A stretch of 64,000 bases of DNA from Actinoplanes campanulatus (GCF_014647795.1 NZ_BMPW01000010.1:124001-188000), one strand, 5' to 3'. Shown: positions 8,988-18,712, counted from the stretch's first letter. Made by a program: numbers and translations. Notes: generated by a model from the sequence alone, not told the origin.

Positions 8988-9935
8988 ATGGATGTACGAG
9001 TTCTCGTCCTTGCCGGTGGACTGTCCTACGAACGGGACGTGTCGTTGCGGTCCGGTCGCCGGGTGCTGGACGCGCTCCGTGCCTCCGGCCTGACCGCCGA
9101 CATGCACGACGCGGACGTCTCACTGCTTCCCGCGTTGCAGGCCGATCCGCCGGACGCCGTCGTCATCGCGCTGCACGGCGCCACCGGTGAGGACGGCTCG
9201 CTGCGCGGGGTGCTCGACCTGTGTGGAGTGCCGTATGTCGGCGCCGACGCCCGGACCGCCCGCCTCGCGTGGGACAAGCCGTCCGCCAAGTCGATGCTGC
9301 GTGAGGCCGGGATCCCGACGCCGGACTGGGTGGCGCTGCCGCACGACCGGTTCTCCGAGCTGGGTGCGGTGGCGGTGCTCGACCGGATCGTGTCCCGGCT
9401 GGGGCTGCCGCTCATGGTCAAACCCGCGCAGGGCGGGTCCGGGCTGGGCGCCGCGGTGGTCCGGGATGTCGCGGACCTGCCGGCGGCGATGGTGGGCTGT
9501 TTCGCGTACGACTCGACCGCGCTGGTCGAGCAGTTTGTGACCGGCACCAACGTCGCCGTCTCGATCATCGACCTGGGGACGGGGCCGGAGGCGCTGCCGA
9601 TCGTCGAGATCGTGCCGCGGGACGGGGTGTACGACTACGCGGCCCGTTATACGGCCGGTCTGACCACCTGGCACGTGCCGGCACGACTGTCGCCGGAGGT
9701 GGCGGCAAAGGTGTCGGAGACGGCGCTGGCGGCGTACAAGGCTCTCGGTCTGCGCGACCTGTCCCGAATCGACGTGATCATCGGGGTCGACGGGGAGCCG
9801 CAAGTCCTGGGATGCAACGTGTCGCCGGGGATGACGGAGACCTCGTTGTTGCCGCTGGCCGTTCAGGCCGCCGGGGTCGACCTGGGTGCGGTGCTCAGTG
9901 CGCTGGTGGAGCGGGCGGTCGCCCGCAAGGGTTAG
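8988..9935 (+). CDS. D-alanine--D-alanine ligase-family ATP-grasp enzyme
   Basis: About 315 residues with the ligase layout: N-terminal VRVLVLAGGLSYERDVSLRS, ATP-grasp segment VKPAQGGSGLGAAVV, EQFVTGTNVAVSIID, and the terminal metal-site region QVLGCNVSPGMTETSLLPLA, where Ddl proteins usually have NTxPG(M/L)T. Here it is Asn-Val-Ser-Pro-Gly. An alternative start at 8976 overlaps the previous stop (ATGA). No Shine-Dalgarno sequence precedes either start; CATGAT lies 7 bases before ATG 8988. Its place in an envelope gene block fits peptidoglycan precursor synthesis, but a second Ddl copy or another dipeptide-forming ATP-grasp enzyme is possible. Confidence 0.82.
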   Translation: MDVRVLVLAGGLSYERDVSLRSGRRVLDALRASGLTADMHDADVSLLPALQADPPDAVVIALHGATGEDGSLRGVLDLCGVPYVGADARTARLAWDKPSAKSMLREAGIPTPDWVALPHDRFSELGAVAVLDRIVSRLGLPLMVKPAQGGSGLGAAVVRDVADLPAAMVGCFAYDSTALVEQFVTGTNVAVSIIDLGTGPEALPIVEIVPRDGVYDYAARYTAGLTTWHVPARLSPEVAAKVSETALAAYKALGLRDLSRIDVIIGVDGEPQVLGCNVSPGMTETSLLPLAVQAAGVDLGAVLSALVERAVARKG

Positions 9936-9944
9936 GCGTTGCCT

Positions 9945-10035
9945 CTTGTCGTAGCGGGGGCGGTGGGTCGTGCAGGCCCTTGTTGTTGCCGGGGCGGTGG
10001 GTCGTATTGATCCGCCGCCCCTTGTCGTACCCGGG
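9945..10035. repeat. Short direct repeats after the ligase gene
   Basis: Two 27-base copies (9945-9971 and 9979-10005) differ at three positions and share GGGGCGGTGGGTCGT. A partial third copy, CTTGTCGTACCCGGG, is at 10021-10035. They fill the space between two converging genes. Confidence 0.7.
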
Positions 10036-10039
10036 TTTA

Positions 10040-10756
10040 TCAGTAGCCGTTGTTCGCGTTGTGAATGCCGGAGCTGCCTGTCGGGCTCCCGCCGGTTTCC
10101 ACATCCCCGAGGGTGACCGGTCGCTCGTCGACCGCGTCGGCGTCGGTCGGGACCGGCACGTTTAGCGTGGCCGGCGATTCCCACTCGATGTGTGCCGGCT
10201 CCGCGTTGGCCTTACCGCCGAAGTCGGCGAGCCAGGCGGCGACCAGGGCGAGATTCTCCCGCCACTGCGACTCGGGAACGACCGGCAGTATGTCGTCCCA
10301 GAGCGAAAGGAACGTCCCGCGGAGCTGGAGCCGGCCGTAGGGGCGGGCCAGGAACCACATGTGCAGATGCGCTGAGCCGTCGCCCCACCGATTCACGTGA
10401 ACCCTCGCGACACCGTCCAGCGACCGGATCGCTCGCTCCAGGCGCACGGTCATCACACCGAGCTCCGCTGCCAGCAGGTTCGGCAGGTCGCCGAGATCCA
10501 GGTGGGATCGGCACTCCAGGATGAGGACCATCGGCAGGCCGGTCGGACGGTCCATGGCACGGACCCGCCACCGCTCACTGACCCAGATGTAGGCGTCATC
10601 CGACGTGCTGCACGCCACACAATCCGAGGCGTCTTCGCCGCTGCGGGGTGGCTCGACCTCGACCGGTGGTGCGAGCTTCTTCACCCGCATATCGCCCTCG
10701 AAGGGAAACGACGGCCAGCGTGTGAAGTCAGGAAGCGGGGTGGTGTTCTCAGACAC
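10040..10756 (-). CDS. HIT-like domain protein
   Basis: 238 residues from a GTG (complement 10754-10756). A CxxC pair (DCVACS) near residue 47 and a later GSAHLHMWFLARP segment resemble the zinc site and HIT-type His motif of HIT-fold nucleotide hydrolases/transferases; the His triad is not fully canonical. The C-terminal 30 residues are low-complexity. TAAGGT (complement 10763-10768) lies 6 bases before the GTG with no Shine-Dalgarno sequence, so the mRNA is probably leaderless. Just upstream lies a cluster of DnaA boxes and parS sites. Function beyond the fold is unknown. Confidence 0.7.
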   Translation of the reverse strand: MSENTTPLPDFTRWPSFPFEGDMRVKKLAPPVEVEPPRSGEDASDCVACSTSDDAYIWVSERWRVRAMDRPTGLPMVLILECRSHLDLGDLPNLLAAELGVMTVRLERAIRSLDGVARVHVNRWGDGSAHLHMWFLARPYGRLQLRGTFLSLWDDILPVVPESQWRENLALVAAWLADFGGKANAEPAHIEWESPATLNVPVPTDADAVDERPVTLGDVETGGSPTGSSGIHNANNGY

Positions 10757-10895
10757 TTCGTGACCTTAGCCCAGCACGGGACAGCCTGTCCTGGGTCAAT
10801 TTCGCACGACGGAGGGATGTCGTTATACCCGCCGGAGCCGGGCACGTGACGTAGACAACGGTGACGCTCCGTTTCTCCACACAGCCGTCCCCAAG

Positions 10896-10917
10896 TTATC
10901 CACAGGAGTTATCCACA
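10896..10917 (+). promoter_or_regulatory. Two DnaA boxes in tandem
   Basis: Perfect TTATCCACA at 10896-10904 and again at 10909-10917, both in the same direction. They lie 10 bases before a parS site and 140 bases upstream of the HIT-like gene. Confidence 0.75.
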
Positions 10918-10926
10918 GGCACTCCC

Positions 10927-10940
10927 GTTTCACGTGAAAC
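10927..10940. promoter_or_regulatory. parS site 1
   Basis: Perfect 14-bp ParB site GTTTCACGTGAAAC. It is the leftmost of the eight perfect sites in the window. Confidence 0.95.
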
Positions 10941-10964
10941 ACGACGTAGGAGGCTTGCGCGCCC

Positions 10965-10973
10965 TGTGGATAG
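10965..10973 (-). promoter_or_regulatory. DnaA-box-like sequence
   Basis: TGTGGATAG differs by one base from the reverse complement of TTATCCACA; it lies between parS sites 1 and 2. Confidence 0.55.
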
Positions 10974-11004
10974 ACCGGTGGACGACCGGCACGACATCGG
11001 CGTC

Positions 11005-11018
11005 GTTTCACGTGAAAC
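11005..11018. promoter_or_regulatory. parS site 2
   Basis: Perfect GTTTCACGTGAAAC, 64 bases from the previous site. Confidence 0.95.
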
Positions 11019-11056
11019 AGCGGTGGGCACACCATCAACAGGTGCAACACACAGCC

Positions 11057-11065
11057 TGTGGATAG
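11057..11065 (-). promoter_or_regulatory. DnaA-box-like sequence
   Basis: TGTGGATAG, the same one-mismatch form as at 10965, 38 bases beyond parS site 2. Confidence 0.55.
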
Positions 11066-11661
11066 TGGTGTCCACGCATGTCCGTCACTCATACGAGGCC
11101 CGCCGTGAATTTCGCTCTGGTGGCGGCCGCAGGCCGGTGAGCTGCTCCTGAAGTCGCCTGCGGAATCGATGGTTCCAGTCACCGTCATCGAACTGGGATG
11201 TTGCCGGTTTGGGGCTTGTATTGGACTCGCTGCTCGCAGAGACCTGCGCGGGTCGCGCCACGATGGCCACGCCGGCCGCTTGTGTCCAATCAGGACGGAC
11301 ACGGGAGTGCCGATCACCTGTGTGTAACTACTGGCGGTAGGGGTTCGATCTCTCAGTGCATCCGGCGTCCAAGGCAGACGCTGCGCAGCTCGGGCCTGCT
11401 TCATGGTGTTGTCTGCCCAGGGGGCGGCTACGACGGTTGCACCTGGATCCACAGGACAACCACCTCCTCGGCCTGTGCTTGAACCGGCTGCTCGGCGATC
11501 CCTACCTTCTCAGCGGCAGGACCCGTTCGACCCTCGTTCAGGAGGGCTTGTGCCGGCTGAAGCCACTTCAAACCCGTTCTGTTGGGCCGGTCTTACGATG
11601 GGTCATCGCAGGGCGTTGTCGAGAGCCCACGCCGCCACCTGGCAGGAAATGATCGTCAAGT

Positions 11662-12178
11662 AGAAGGCTCGCCCCGGCCAGACTCGACCCGTTCAAGGCC
11701 GATCTGCTCCGCCGCATCGGCGAGGGTTGTCTCAACGCGATCACCGTGTACCGCGAGGTCACATGTTTCATCGCCCGAGTGTTCGGGGAACAGCACCACA
11801 CCACACCCGATCTCGTCCCACGGACCAAACCGCCGTCGGCGCGGCAGGTGGCCAGCTGGATCTACGGGCACCTGGACAATCTCGACGGCGTTGACGTCGG
11901 CGGGCTCGACCGCTGTCCCAACCTGGCCAACACCGCCTCGCTCGCCACCACGCTCACCGGCCTGCAGAGCGCCAGCCTTAAGGGCTGGATCACCACTGCC
12001 CCACAGACCGGGCTGCCTGGTATCCGGGATCACCGGCTCCGCCACCGGCCTGGCCCTGCAGTACAGAGCTGGGCTCGGTAAAGGGGATCGTCAACCGCAT
12101 CAAGATGATCAAACGTCAGATGTACGGCCAAGCCGGCTTCGACCTGCTCCGCAACAGAATGCTCTGGCACCTTAAGTG
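11662..12178 (+). pseudogene. ISL3-family transposase remnant
   Basis: Frame 1 from 11662 reads RLDPFKADLLRRIGEGCLNA and then SARQVASWIYGHLDNLDGV, with RCPNLANTASLATTLTGLQ, the order of the catalytic and C-terminal part of actinobacterial ISL3 transposases. After a frameshift near 12000-12080 the C-terminal signature continues in frame 3 as GIVNRIKMIKRQMYGQAGFD followed by LLRNRMLW. The N-terminal half, with the zinc-binding and DNA-binding regions, is missing; a stop closes frame 1 at 11650. I saw no terminal inverted repeats. The element is clearly inactive. Confidence 0.8.
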
Positions 12179-12190
12179 GACGAGGTATAC

Positions 12191-12484
12191 ATGGCTGTCG
12201 GTAGCGAGAACCGGCGCGACGAACGCAGGCGCCGTATCGCAGCGGAGTTCCCGCTCAGCCATGTCGAGGCCGCCCTAGATTTGCTACATGTCACCGACAT
12301 GGCCTGGCACGACTGCTACGGTCCCGAAGAGCTCGCCCTGCCGGACAGCGTCCTCGACGACGTCCTGTTGCTGGCTGACGGCGGCCTTGTAGCGCTGATC
12401 CGCCTCTTACGCGAAGCCGTCATCGACTCCAGAGACATCCGCATGGCCGCTGACGAACGTCGCAGCCGGTCCAGAACTCGCTAA
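12191..12484 (+). CDS. Small hypothetical protein
   Basis: 97 residues from ATG 12191, which has CGAGG five bases upstream; an in-frame GTG at 12176 also exists. The sequence is balanced and protein-like (EFPLSHVEAALDLLHVTDMA, then WHDCYGPEELALPDSVLDD), mostly helical and acidic, with a basic C-terminus. It starts just after the ISL3 remnant and ends just before the 34-bp tandem repeat, so it may be a passenger left with the element. No family recognised. Confidence 0.5.
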   Translation: MAVGSENRRDERRRRIAAEFPLSHVEAALDLLHVTDMAWHDCYGPEELALPDSVLDDVLLLADGGLVALIRLLREAVIDSRDIRMAADERRSRSRTR

Positions 12485-12506
12485 AGGCCAAGCCCATCGC
12501 CTCGGG

Positions 12507-12574
12507 CCCCGGCCTCCAGAGAACCCGTGCCAGGCGCGCTCCCCGGTCTCCAGAGAACCCGTGCCAGGCGCGCT
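12507..12574. repeat. 34-bp tandem duplication
   Basis: Two adjacent 34-base units, 12507-12540 and 12541-12574, differ at a single base (CCCCGGCCTCC versus CCCCGGTCTCC) and share CAGAGAACCCGTGCCAGG. The near identity suggests a recent duplication. Confidence 0.9.
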
Positions 12575-13915
12575 CGCGGCTGACCGTAAACCCCGGTCCC
12601 CTGCCAGCGAGATGCCGCGGCGGCCGGTCGCCACACGGGGAACCGATCAAGCGCCGCCACGGATCCCCCGTTGATCAGTGTCGAATCAGCCCGGTGAGCA
12701 GAGGCATCCTGGCGCGATGCCCGCATACACGTGCCCCGTTCCATGCCAAGGACCGTGCCCATGACGCTGCGAAGCTTCAGCAGCCTGGGGCCGACCAATT
12801 CTGAGTCGAGTCATCAGCTCGCAACGCCGGCCATCCGTACACCAGCAAGGACGACATCACGCACAAATGTCCAGCAGCCTCATGACTCTTGCGCATCCTC
12901 CGCCTTTCGATCACAGCCCCTGTAGAGGTCGGGTGCCGAGGACCGAACGACAGCCCCCAAACGTCCTCGCGATCGTCGACCACCAGAATCCTGACCGGCA
13001 TCACGGCCAGCCCGCCTCGGCTTCTATTCCAGCTGGCTCTCCCGCTGCCAACGGTTACCGCATCTCCCGAGTCAACTCACCGCCGAAACCAGCCGCTGCA
13101 GCAAGCCCGAAGGGACTTCGTCGCAGGCGTGGTCAACAAGAACGGCCCACCCGCACGGGCACGACTCTTCCCCAGCCGTCGCAAGAGCTTCCCCCGCAAT
13201 CTCGACCAGGACAGCCATGCACACCGCAACGAGGGGCCGCCGCCCGCCAGTACACGATCCCTGGGCAGCCGGACTGCATCCACTACCCCAACTCGGTCAT
13301 GCACGGCCGGAACATCCAGTCCTGATCGGGGCCGGCGACCGTGGCTGGATCACGGTGGCCACCCTTGGCCCGCCTGTCAGGATTCTCTACCGAAATGACC
13401 ACGCCACCGGATGACGTGTTGAGATTCTTCGCCGACAAGCCCATCGTGGTGACCCGCCGGTTCGCCACACCGGCGGGGTCTGGCCGCCGGCCGGGGCAGG
13501 TCACCCACTTCTCGATCTTTCCTCGAAGTCGTCAATCGGCTGGGAACCGCTTCGCACCTTCCTACGGGCGGTCGGCTTCGGTTCTCAATTCCACGCACCA
13601 CGTCACGGTGTAATGGCTGCGCGCACCTGGCCATTCCGGCCGCCGCGTGACACCTACTCGTGAGCTCACAGACCCCGAAGTTCCCATGATCTTCCCCAGC
13701 GGCTCCTCGTATCGCCGACGTCCTCCCCGATCGGCAACCGTGTAGATCAGCGGGGGATGTCTGGCGGTTGAGCGGAGAAAGGTAGCCATCGCAGGAGGCT
13801 CAGTGCCATGCCAGGGGTAGCCGAGAGCGACGACTCCACTCGGTCTCCTGCAGGTCGGGCGATGGCGGCCTAGCCGGAATTTCATGAACTGCCGCAAGCA
13901 CACGCGTCGTCCGGC

Positions 13916-13979
13916 GGCAGGCGGCGGGCGGGCAGTGAGCAGCAATTGGCAGGCGGCGAGCAGCGAGCGGCAGGCGGCG
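13916..13979. repeat. Dispersed 11-bp repeats
   Basis: GGCAGGCGGCG occurs at 13916-13926, 13948-13958 and 13969-13979, each followed by a related GGGC or GAGC/GAAC-rich tail. These are degenerate short repeats in non-coding DNA. Confidence 0.6.
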
Positions 13980-14686
13980 AACAGCGGCGGCACCCCCCTG
14001 GCGGCGCCGGGCGTTTAGACCATGGGATGCGAACGTTAAAGCTGATTGCAGTGAGCACCTAGACCTCGATCCTGGACCCAACAGCAACCCGCTCCACATC
14101 GAGATAGCTCCTCAGCTACGGCTCACCAACGTCGCCGCGACAGACACGGCCCGGCCTGCCTCCAACCACGACCACGATGGCGCCGATTGCCACCGCGGCC
14201 AAGGCGACGCCATCACGGTGCCAGTCCGCTGCGCCACCCCGACCGTCCTATACCGTCTACAGCCGGACGCACGGCTTCGGCCCGAATAGGTGGACTACCA
14301 ATGGGGAACGCCGACACAACCCGGGCCTTCTGAGTTCCGCACAACAGAGCTCATGCGGCACCCGCCGGCCGCCCGCACCGTCTACTTGACGGCCAGGCCA
14401 GCAATCGGTGCGAGGCACAGGAATGAGCAGCCAGCAATTTGCGACCATGCTCGGCGTCCACCACAGCACTGGCGCGTCAGCGACGCGGTCTGAATGCTCA
14501 CGTCGGAGCCTCGCCCACCACGCCAGCTACACCACCGATGTCTAGCGCACCCGAAGCGCGGTCCATCATCAAATGCACGGCGTAGTGATCGGGCTGCCGC
14601 CTATTCCCACCGCCCGCTTACTCGGGATGGTTTCCAGGCCAGACCTAAGCGGACCACTGGCATGAGGTCGAGGTCCGCCTGTCTGT

Positions 14687-14700
14687 GTTTCACGTGAAAC
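14687..14700. promoter_or_regulatory. parS site 3
   Basis: Perfect GTTTCACGTGAAAC, flanked as TGTTTCACGTGAAACG. Confidence 0.95.
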
Positions 14701-14885
14701 GGCGCACCGTGCTAAATGCGCACCCCGCCCCGGTGCGGACTCAAGCTCAAGCGACCGTTCTTCAACGTGGTGGACTAAGCGCCAGGCATTCCCTAGGGGC
14801 GGTGGCCGTGGCCCGCATCTGGCGCATTCCAAGCCTTAGCCAATCCCCTGCTTGGGCAGCCGAGTCCGCGTCTTGAACCATTCCC

Positions 14886-14996
14886 GGGCACCGGGCACCG
14901 GGCACCGGGCACCGGGCACCGGGCACCGGGCACCGGGCACCGGGCACCGGGCACCGGGCACCGGGCACCGGGCACCGGGCACCGGGCACCGGGCAC
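14886..14996. repeat. 7-bp tandem array, about 16 copies
   Basis: GGGCACC is repeated head to tail for 111 bases (15.9 units) with no mismatch. Translated on the minus strand it would give a repeated PVPGARC heptapeptide, but no gene is supported. It ends 20 bases before parS site 4. Such a perfect array is probably length-variable. Confidence 0.95.
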
Positions 14997-15016
14997 AACT
15001 TCCATCAGGCCCTCTG

Positions 15017-15030
15017 GTTTCACGTGAAAC
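15017..15030. promoter_or_regulatory. parS site 4
   Basis: Perfect GTTTCACGTGAAAC immediately beyond the 7-bp array. Confidence 0.95.
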
Positions 15031-15465
15031 GGCCACAACCTGATTGCGCCCACCAGGCTCGGGCCCGGCGATTCTGCAACGCGCCTCGGTCAGCAGCATT
15101 CTGCTTCCGCAGCACGACCGGCCCCTTGATAGCCCGGCTGCCTCAGGCACCTCAGTTGCTTCCAGCCGCAAGACGGCGAACAGAAGCGATTAGATGAAGG
15201 GCACGAACAAGGCGCCCCACTGCACCGCTCAACTCCTGGAACCCCCGGCTCAGTGGCGGCCCAAAGAGGCCGGCAGTGCATGGGAACCACGCCAAGTTTC
15301 CCCGCCGTCGAACAGCTCCCGAAGGGTCGGGAGAACATCTCGGCCTACGGCCCCCTTGCCGACCCGAGTTCGGGCGGCCGGCGCTGGCAGCGGTTCGCGG
15401 CCGCACAGCACATCGGACGCACCGGCCAACATCTGCGTTAGGCGACAGACGACTCAGGTGGCGAT

Positions 15466-15479
15466 GTTTCACGTGAAAC
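15466..15479. promoter_or_regulatory. parS site 5
   Basis: Perfect GTTTCACGTGAAAC, flanked as TGTTTCACGTGAAACG. Confidence 0.95.
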
Positions 15480-16141
15480 GAAGCCGTGGGTCGGCACACG
15501 CGGATCAACTGGTTATCCCTGGGCGCGACCCGTTCTCCAAGGAACTAAACAGCCGCCGCCCGACTACAACCGAGCCCACGTTGAAACGCAACCTTGGCAC
15601 ACCCATACCTACACACCGGGAGCGAGCCACTAGGCGTCAAGCACCACGGTGCTCGCTCGCCGCGGTTGCGGACTGATGGATGAGTCCCAGAAATCGTCGC
15701 CAGGCACGGCCCACCCCATCGGCGCTGTGCCGGGAATCAGGATCGGGCAGCACTGCCGCAGGTACCCCCATTGGATTGCCGTGACACGGTCAGGCTGGGG
15801 CGGAAAACTCGGCAACGCTGTGGAAGTTGGTTGATGGCGGCATGGTCGTAGGCAACCACAACAACCCCTGCGTCGTCGATGAGCAGGACACCGACGGGCG
15901 TGCGCTAGAGGCCTATCTTCGCCTTGAGCAAGGCATGCGAGTCCAGCAGATCATGCTTTGCTTCGGCTCGACTTGGTCCGGAACATCGTCCAGCGCTACG
16001 CCCGCGCTGACACCTGCCTACAGAGGGCAGTCGGCCGACGTTCGAGAAGCAGCCTTTGAGCAGCCTGTACTGAACTGGAAGTGACCGTCGCCGACGTGCT
16101 CATGACCGGCCATCAGCACGGTCGCGGTCGGCTCAAGTGCG

Positions 16142-16218
16142 GAGGGCATTAGGGTATGGAGGCCTCAGGAGGGTGCGAAGGCCTCAGGGGGATGCGAAGG
16201 CATCAGGGTGTGGAGGCC
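16142..16218. repeat. Imperfect tandem repeats of about 19 bp
   Basis: Four diverged units share the pattern GGC(A/C)T(C/T)AGG followed by G/A/T-rich bases; the two middle units (around 16160-16198) are the most alike. Non-coding. Confidence 0.55.
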
Positions 16219-17606
16219 GCGTCGGGGCACGCCAGCCATCCCGTGCTGGCGCTGTTCGAAGATCGGGTAACTGCCGCAGCTGTGGTCGTAGCGCTGCCCG
16301 GTTCTGTCGTTGCTCGTGGCGCCGGAGTCGACAGCCTCGCAGTCAACGAAGACTTCGCCGGTGCGCGCGTTCCAGGCAAATAGCCGACGTCCTGGTAGGC
16401 GCCGACCGGCGAGGTGGAGTTGAACCTCGCGTAGTACTGATCGGTCGGGGGAACCGGCGATCAACCCAGGCTTGCAACCCAAACAGGGTCTGGGGCTCCT
16501 TGACGTCATAAGGCTCTGCCGGGCGATGGTGGGTGGAGGCCTAGTAAACGGTGATCCCGCCACGCGCGTTAACGGCCGGGACGCCGGCTTCGAAGAGAAG
16601 GATCAGGATGATCACGTTGCTGATGTAGGCGAGGGACAGGGCGGCGGCTTCAGCTGCGGGCTCCAAGCGATGGGCTCAAGCGGCAAGCCCAACAGCGATC
16701 TCGAGCGGCGGGCACCTCGGTCCTTTCGCCAGCACGGGGATCGTCAAACGGCTAGGGACGGGCGACTGACCCATCACGGCGTTGACGGCCTGATCGAGGG
16801 TCGGCAGCCAGTTTGGTTGAACGGTGCCGGTCTCGTGGGTGCGCTTGTAGAGCAGGCAGGCGCATCGCCGCAGGGAAAGCTGTGGGAGTCCCCGGGATCG
16901 GGGTGCCGTGGTGTCGCTAGCGGATGCAGCCGAGATCCAGCCAGACGAACTCGTCGCTACCCAGCTGGAGAACGGCCAGAGGTCAGGGGCACGCACGAAC
17001 CAGTTCAGACGAGTGCTACTGGCCAAACTGTGTGATCGGCAGCTCGCCGATGGTCGGCCTAAAGCCGGCCTCCCGATGTCACCGACAATCACGCCGGCCC
17101 GGCCAGGCACGGCGGAAGCGCTACGTCGCTCGGCCAGCACGCGTTGCGGGTCCGGAGCGCGGATCCGTATATTCCCCATCCCTGGCCACCCCGGAACACT
17201 CCGGATCAGGTTGATCAACCCCCAGTCTTGGTCGTTCGCGGTTAGCGGCTCGTCGCTGAGGCTCCGGCGAGAGGGACACCGCGCGGGCGGCACTAGGAGG
17301 GGCATCAGGCGAGGCGCGCCTACAATGTCAATCAGCCCGCTCGGGACGGGCGTGACCTCACAGCTGATGACGTCGAGAGCCGGTCAAGGTTGCATCAACC
17401 GTGTGTGGTGTCTCCGCGAAGACAAGGACCGTGAACACCCCAATAGGGCATAAGAGAACTTCAACGTGAATCGCTTTGAAGCTTTCACAAACCACTATAG
17501 GCACAAAGACGGTCTTAAGCCGCGTCGGAATACGGCACTCACCGCGTTCGGCCGCTCCGTGAAATCTCAGGAGAATCCGTCTGACAGAACCGGATCAGGC
17601 CCCATG

Positions 17607-17642
17607 CAATGAGGGCGCGTGATCACTCACGCGCCCTCATTG
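17607..17642 (-). terminator. Terminator hairpin after parB
   Basis: A perfect 16-bp stem (CAATGAGGGCGCGTGA at 17607-17622 with TCACGCGCCCTCATTG at 17627-17642) closes a TCAC tetraloop. It lies 20 bases beyond the parB stop and should end the leftward par transcript; being symmetric it may also stop transcription from the left. Confidence 0.9.
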
Positions 17643-17662
17643 GCCGACTCACCGAGAAAGTC

Positions 17663-18712
17663 TCACTCCTCGGACTGTTCACCGTCCCGAGGAGCGCCTT
17701 CCTCCTCCACACCGATCATGCCGACGATCCGCTCAAGGTCGTCCACCGTGGCGAACTCAATCGTGATGCGGCCCTTGTTCCGCCCGATGTCCACCTTCAC
17801 CCGAGTGTCGAACCGATCCGAGAGCCGCTCGGCCAGATCGTTCAACGCCGGCGCGTGCACCTTGGCCCGACGTGTAGGAGCCGCCTTCTTAGCCGGCGCC
17901 TCGGAAGCCGTCAGCTGAACGATCTCCTCGGTCGCCCGAACCGAAAGCCCTTCCTGAACGATCCGCGTGGCCAGCTTCTCCTGGGCGTCACTGTCGTCCA
18001 AACCGAGCAACGCTCGTGCATGCCCGGCGGAGAGAATCCCAGCCGCCACCCGGCGCTGTACCGGTGCCGGCAGGTTCATCAACCGGATCGTGTTGGAGAT
18101 CTGTGGACGGCTACGGCCGATCCGGCGCGCCAGTTCCTCATGCGTCGCGCCGAACTCCTCCAGCAACTGCTGGTATGCGGCCGCCTCTTCCAACGGGTTC
18201 AGATTCGCCCGATGAATGTTCTCGAGCAGGGCATCACGCAACATCGCGTCGTCGGGCGTATACCGGACGATCGCGGGGATCGTCTCCCTGCCGACAGCTT
18301 GCGCGGCACGCCACCGCCGCTCGCCCATGACGAGCTCGTACCGACCGTCGCCAAGTTCACGAACCACGATCGGCTGGAGGAAGCCGACCTCCTGGATGGA
18401 GGTCTTCAGCTCCTCTAGCGCTTCCTCATCGAAGACGTGACGCGGCTGCTTGGCGTTCGGCTCGATCGCGGACACCGGAAGTTCGGCGAAACGCGCGCCG
18501 GGTACCGGTGCGAGGTCACCGTCGACCGGGGCGGCCGGCGAGGGAACAGGCGGCGGGGTGACCGGCGTGGGCTGAACGGTCGGAGCAACGGCCGACTCGA
18601 CGACGACCGGCTCAGGAAGCGCCTCTACGGGAGCTGCCACTTCCGCGGCAGGCGCTGTGGGAATCAACGCGCCCAGGCCGCGGCCCAGGCCACCCCGCGG
18701 ACGGTTCTTCAT
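17663..18712 (-). CDS. parB: Chromosome partitioning protein ParB
   Basis: 349 residues; the ATG (complement 18710-18712) overlaps the parA stop as ATGA. The N-terminal [18 protein letters not shown] is the usual ParA-contacting tail, followed by a Pro/Val-rich linker. The CTP-binding domain includes [14 protein letters not shown] and GERRWRAAQ, the DNA-binding helix-turn-helix lies in [20 protein letters not shown], and the C-terminal dimerisation domain ends acidic. ParB loads on parS as a CTP-switched clamp. Eight perfect parS sites occur in this window, two of them inside parA. Confidence 0.97.
   Translation of the reverse strand: MKNRPRGGLGRGLGALIPTAPAAEVAAPVEALPEPVVVESAVAPTVQPTPVTPPPVPSPAAPVDGDLAPVPGARFAELPVSAIEPNAKQPRHVFDEEALEELKTSIQEVGFLQPIVVRELGDGRYELVMGERRWRAAQAVGRETIPAIVRYTPDDAMLRDALLENIHRANLNPLEEAAAYQQLLEEFGATHEELARRIGRSRPQISNTIRLMNLPAPVQRRVAAGILSAGHARALLGLDDSDAQEKLATRIVQEGLSVRATEEIVQLTASEAPAKKAAPTRRAKVHAPALNDLAERLSDRFDTRVKVDIGRNKGRITIEFATVDDLERIVGMIGVEEEGAPRDGEQSEE

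Larger units (their letters stand above)
10861..17606. other. Gene-poor decayed region between the HIT-like gene and parB
   Basis: Across 6.7 kb no long reading frame shows a recognisable complete protein. Codon-position bias is weak and frames are short on both strands, unlike the flanking DNA. It holds parS and DnaA-box sites, an ISL3 transposase remnant, one plausible small gene (12191-12484), a 34-bp tandem repeat, a 7-bp array and other short repeats. A minus-strand frame at about 16550-16800 encodes a hydrophobic stretch (YISNVIILILLF) interrupted by a stop, probably a dead membrane-protein gene. I could assign nothing else here. Confidence 0.7.

Noticed and set aside
10390-10403. Further parS-like sequence GATTCACGTGAACC
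   Set aside because: Two mismatches, inside the HIT-like coding region; not distinguishable from chance.
12940-13004. Response-regulator start on the minus strand (MPVRILVVDDRED)
   Set aside because: The first dozen residues fit a receiver domain, but the rest does not continue as one; chance or an unrecognisable fragment.
13341-13613. Plus-strand frame of 90 codons with DDVLRFFADKPIVVTRRF
   Set aside because: Only a short part looks protein-like; no ribosome site and no family; treated as decayed DNA.
14886-14996. Possible CRISPR array
   Set aside because: The unit is only 7 bp with no spacers; no cas genes nearby.
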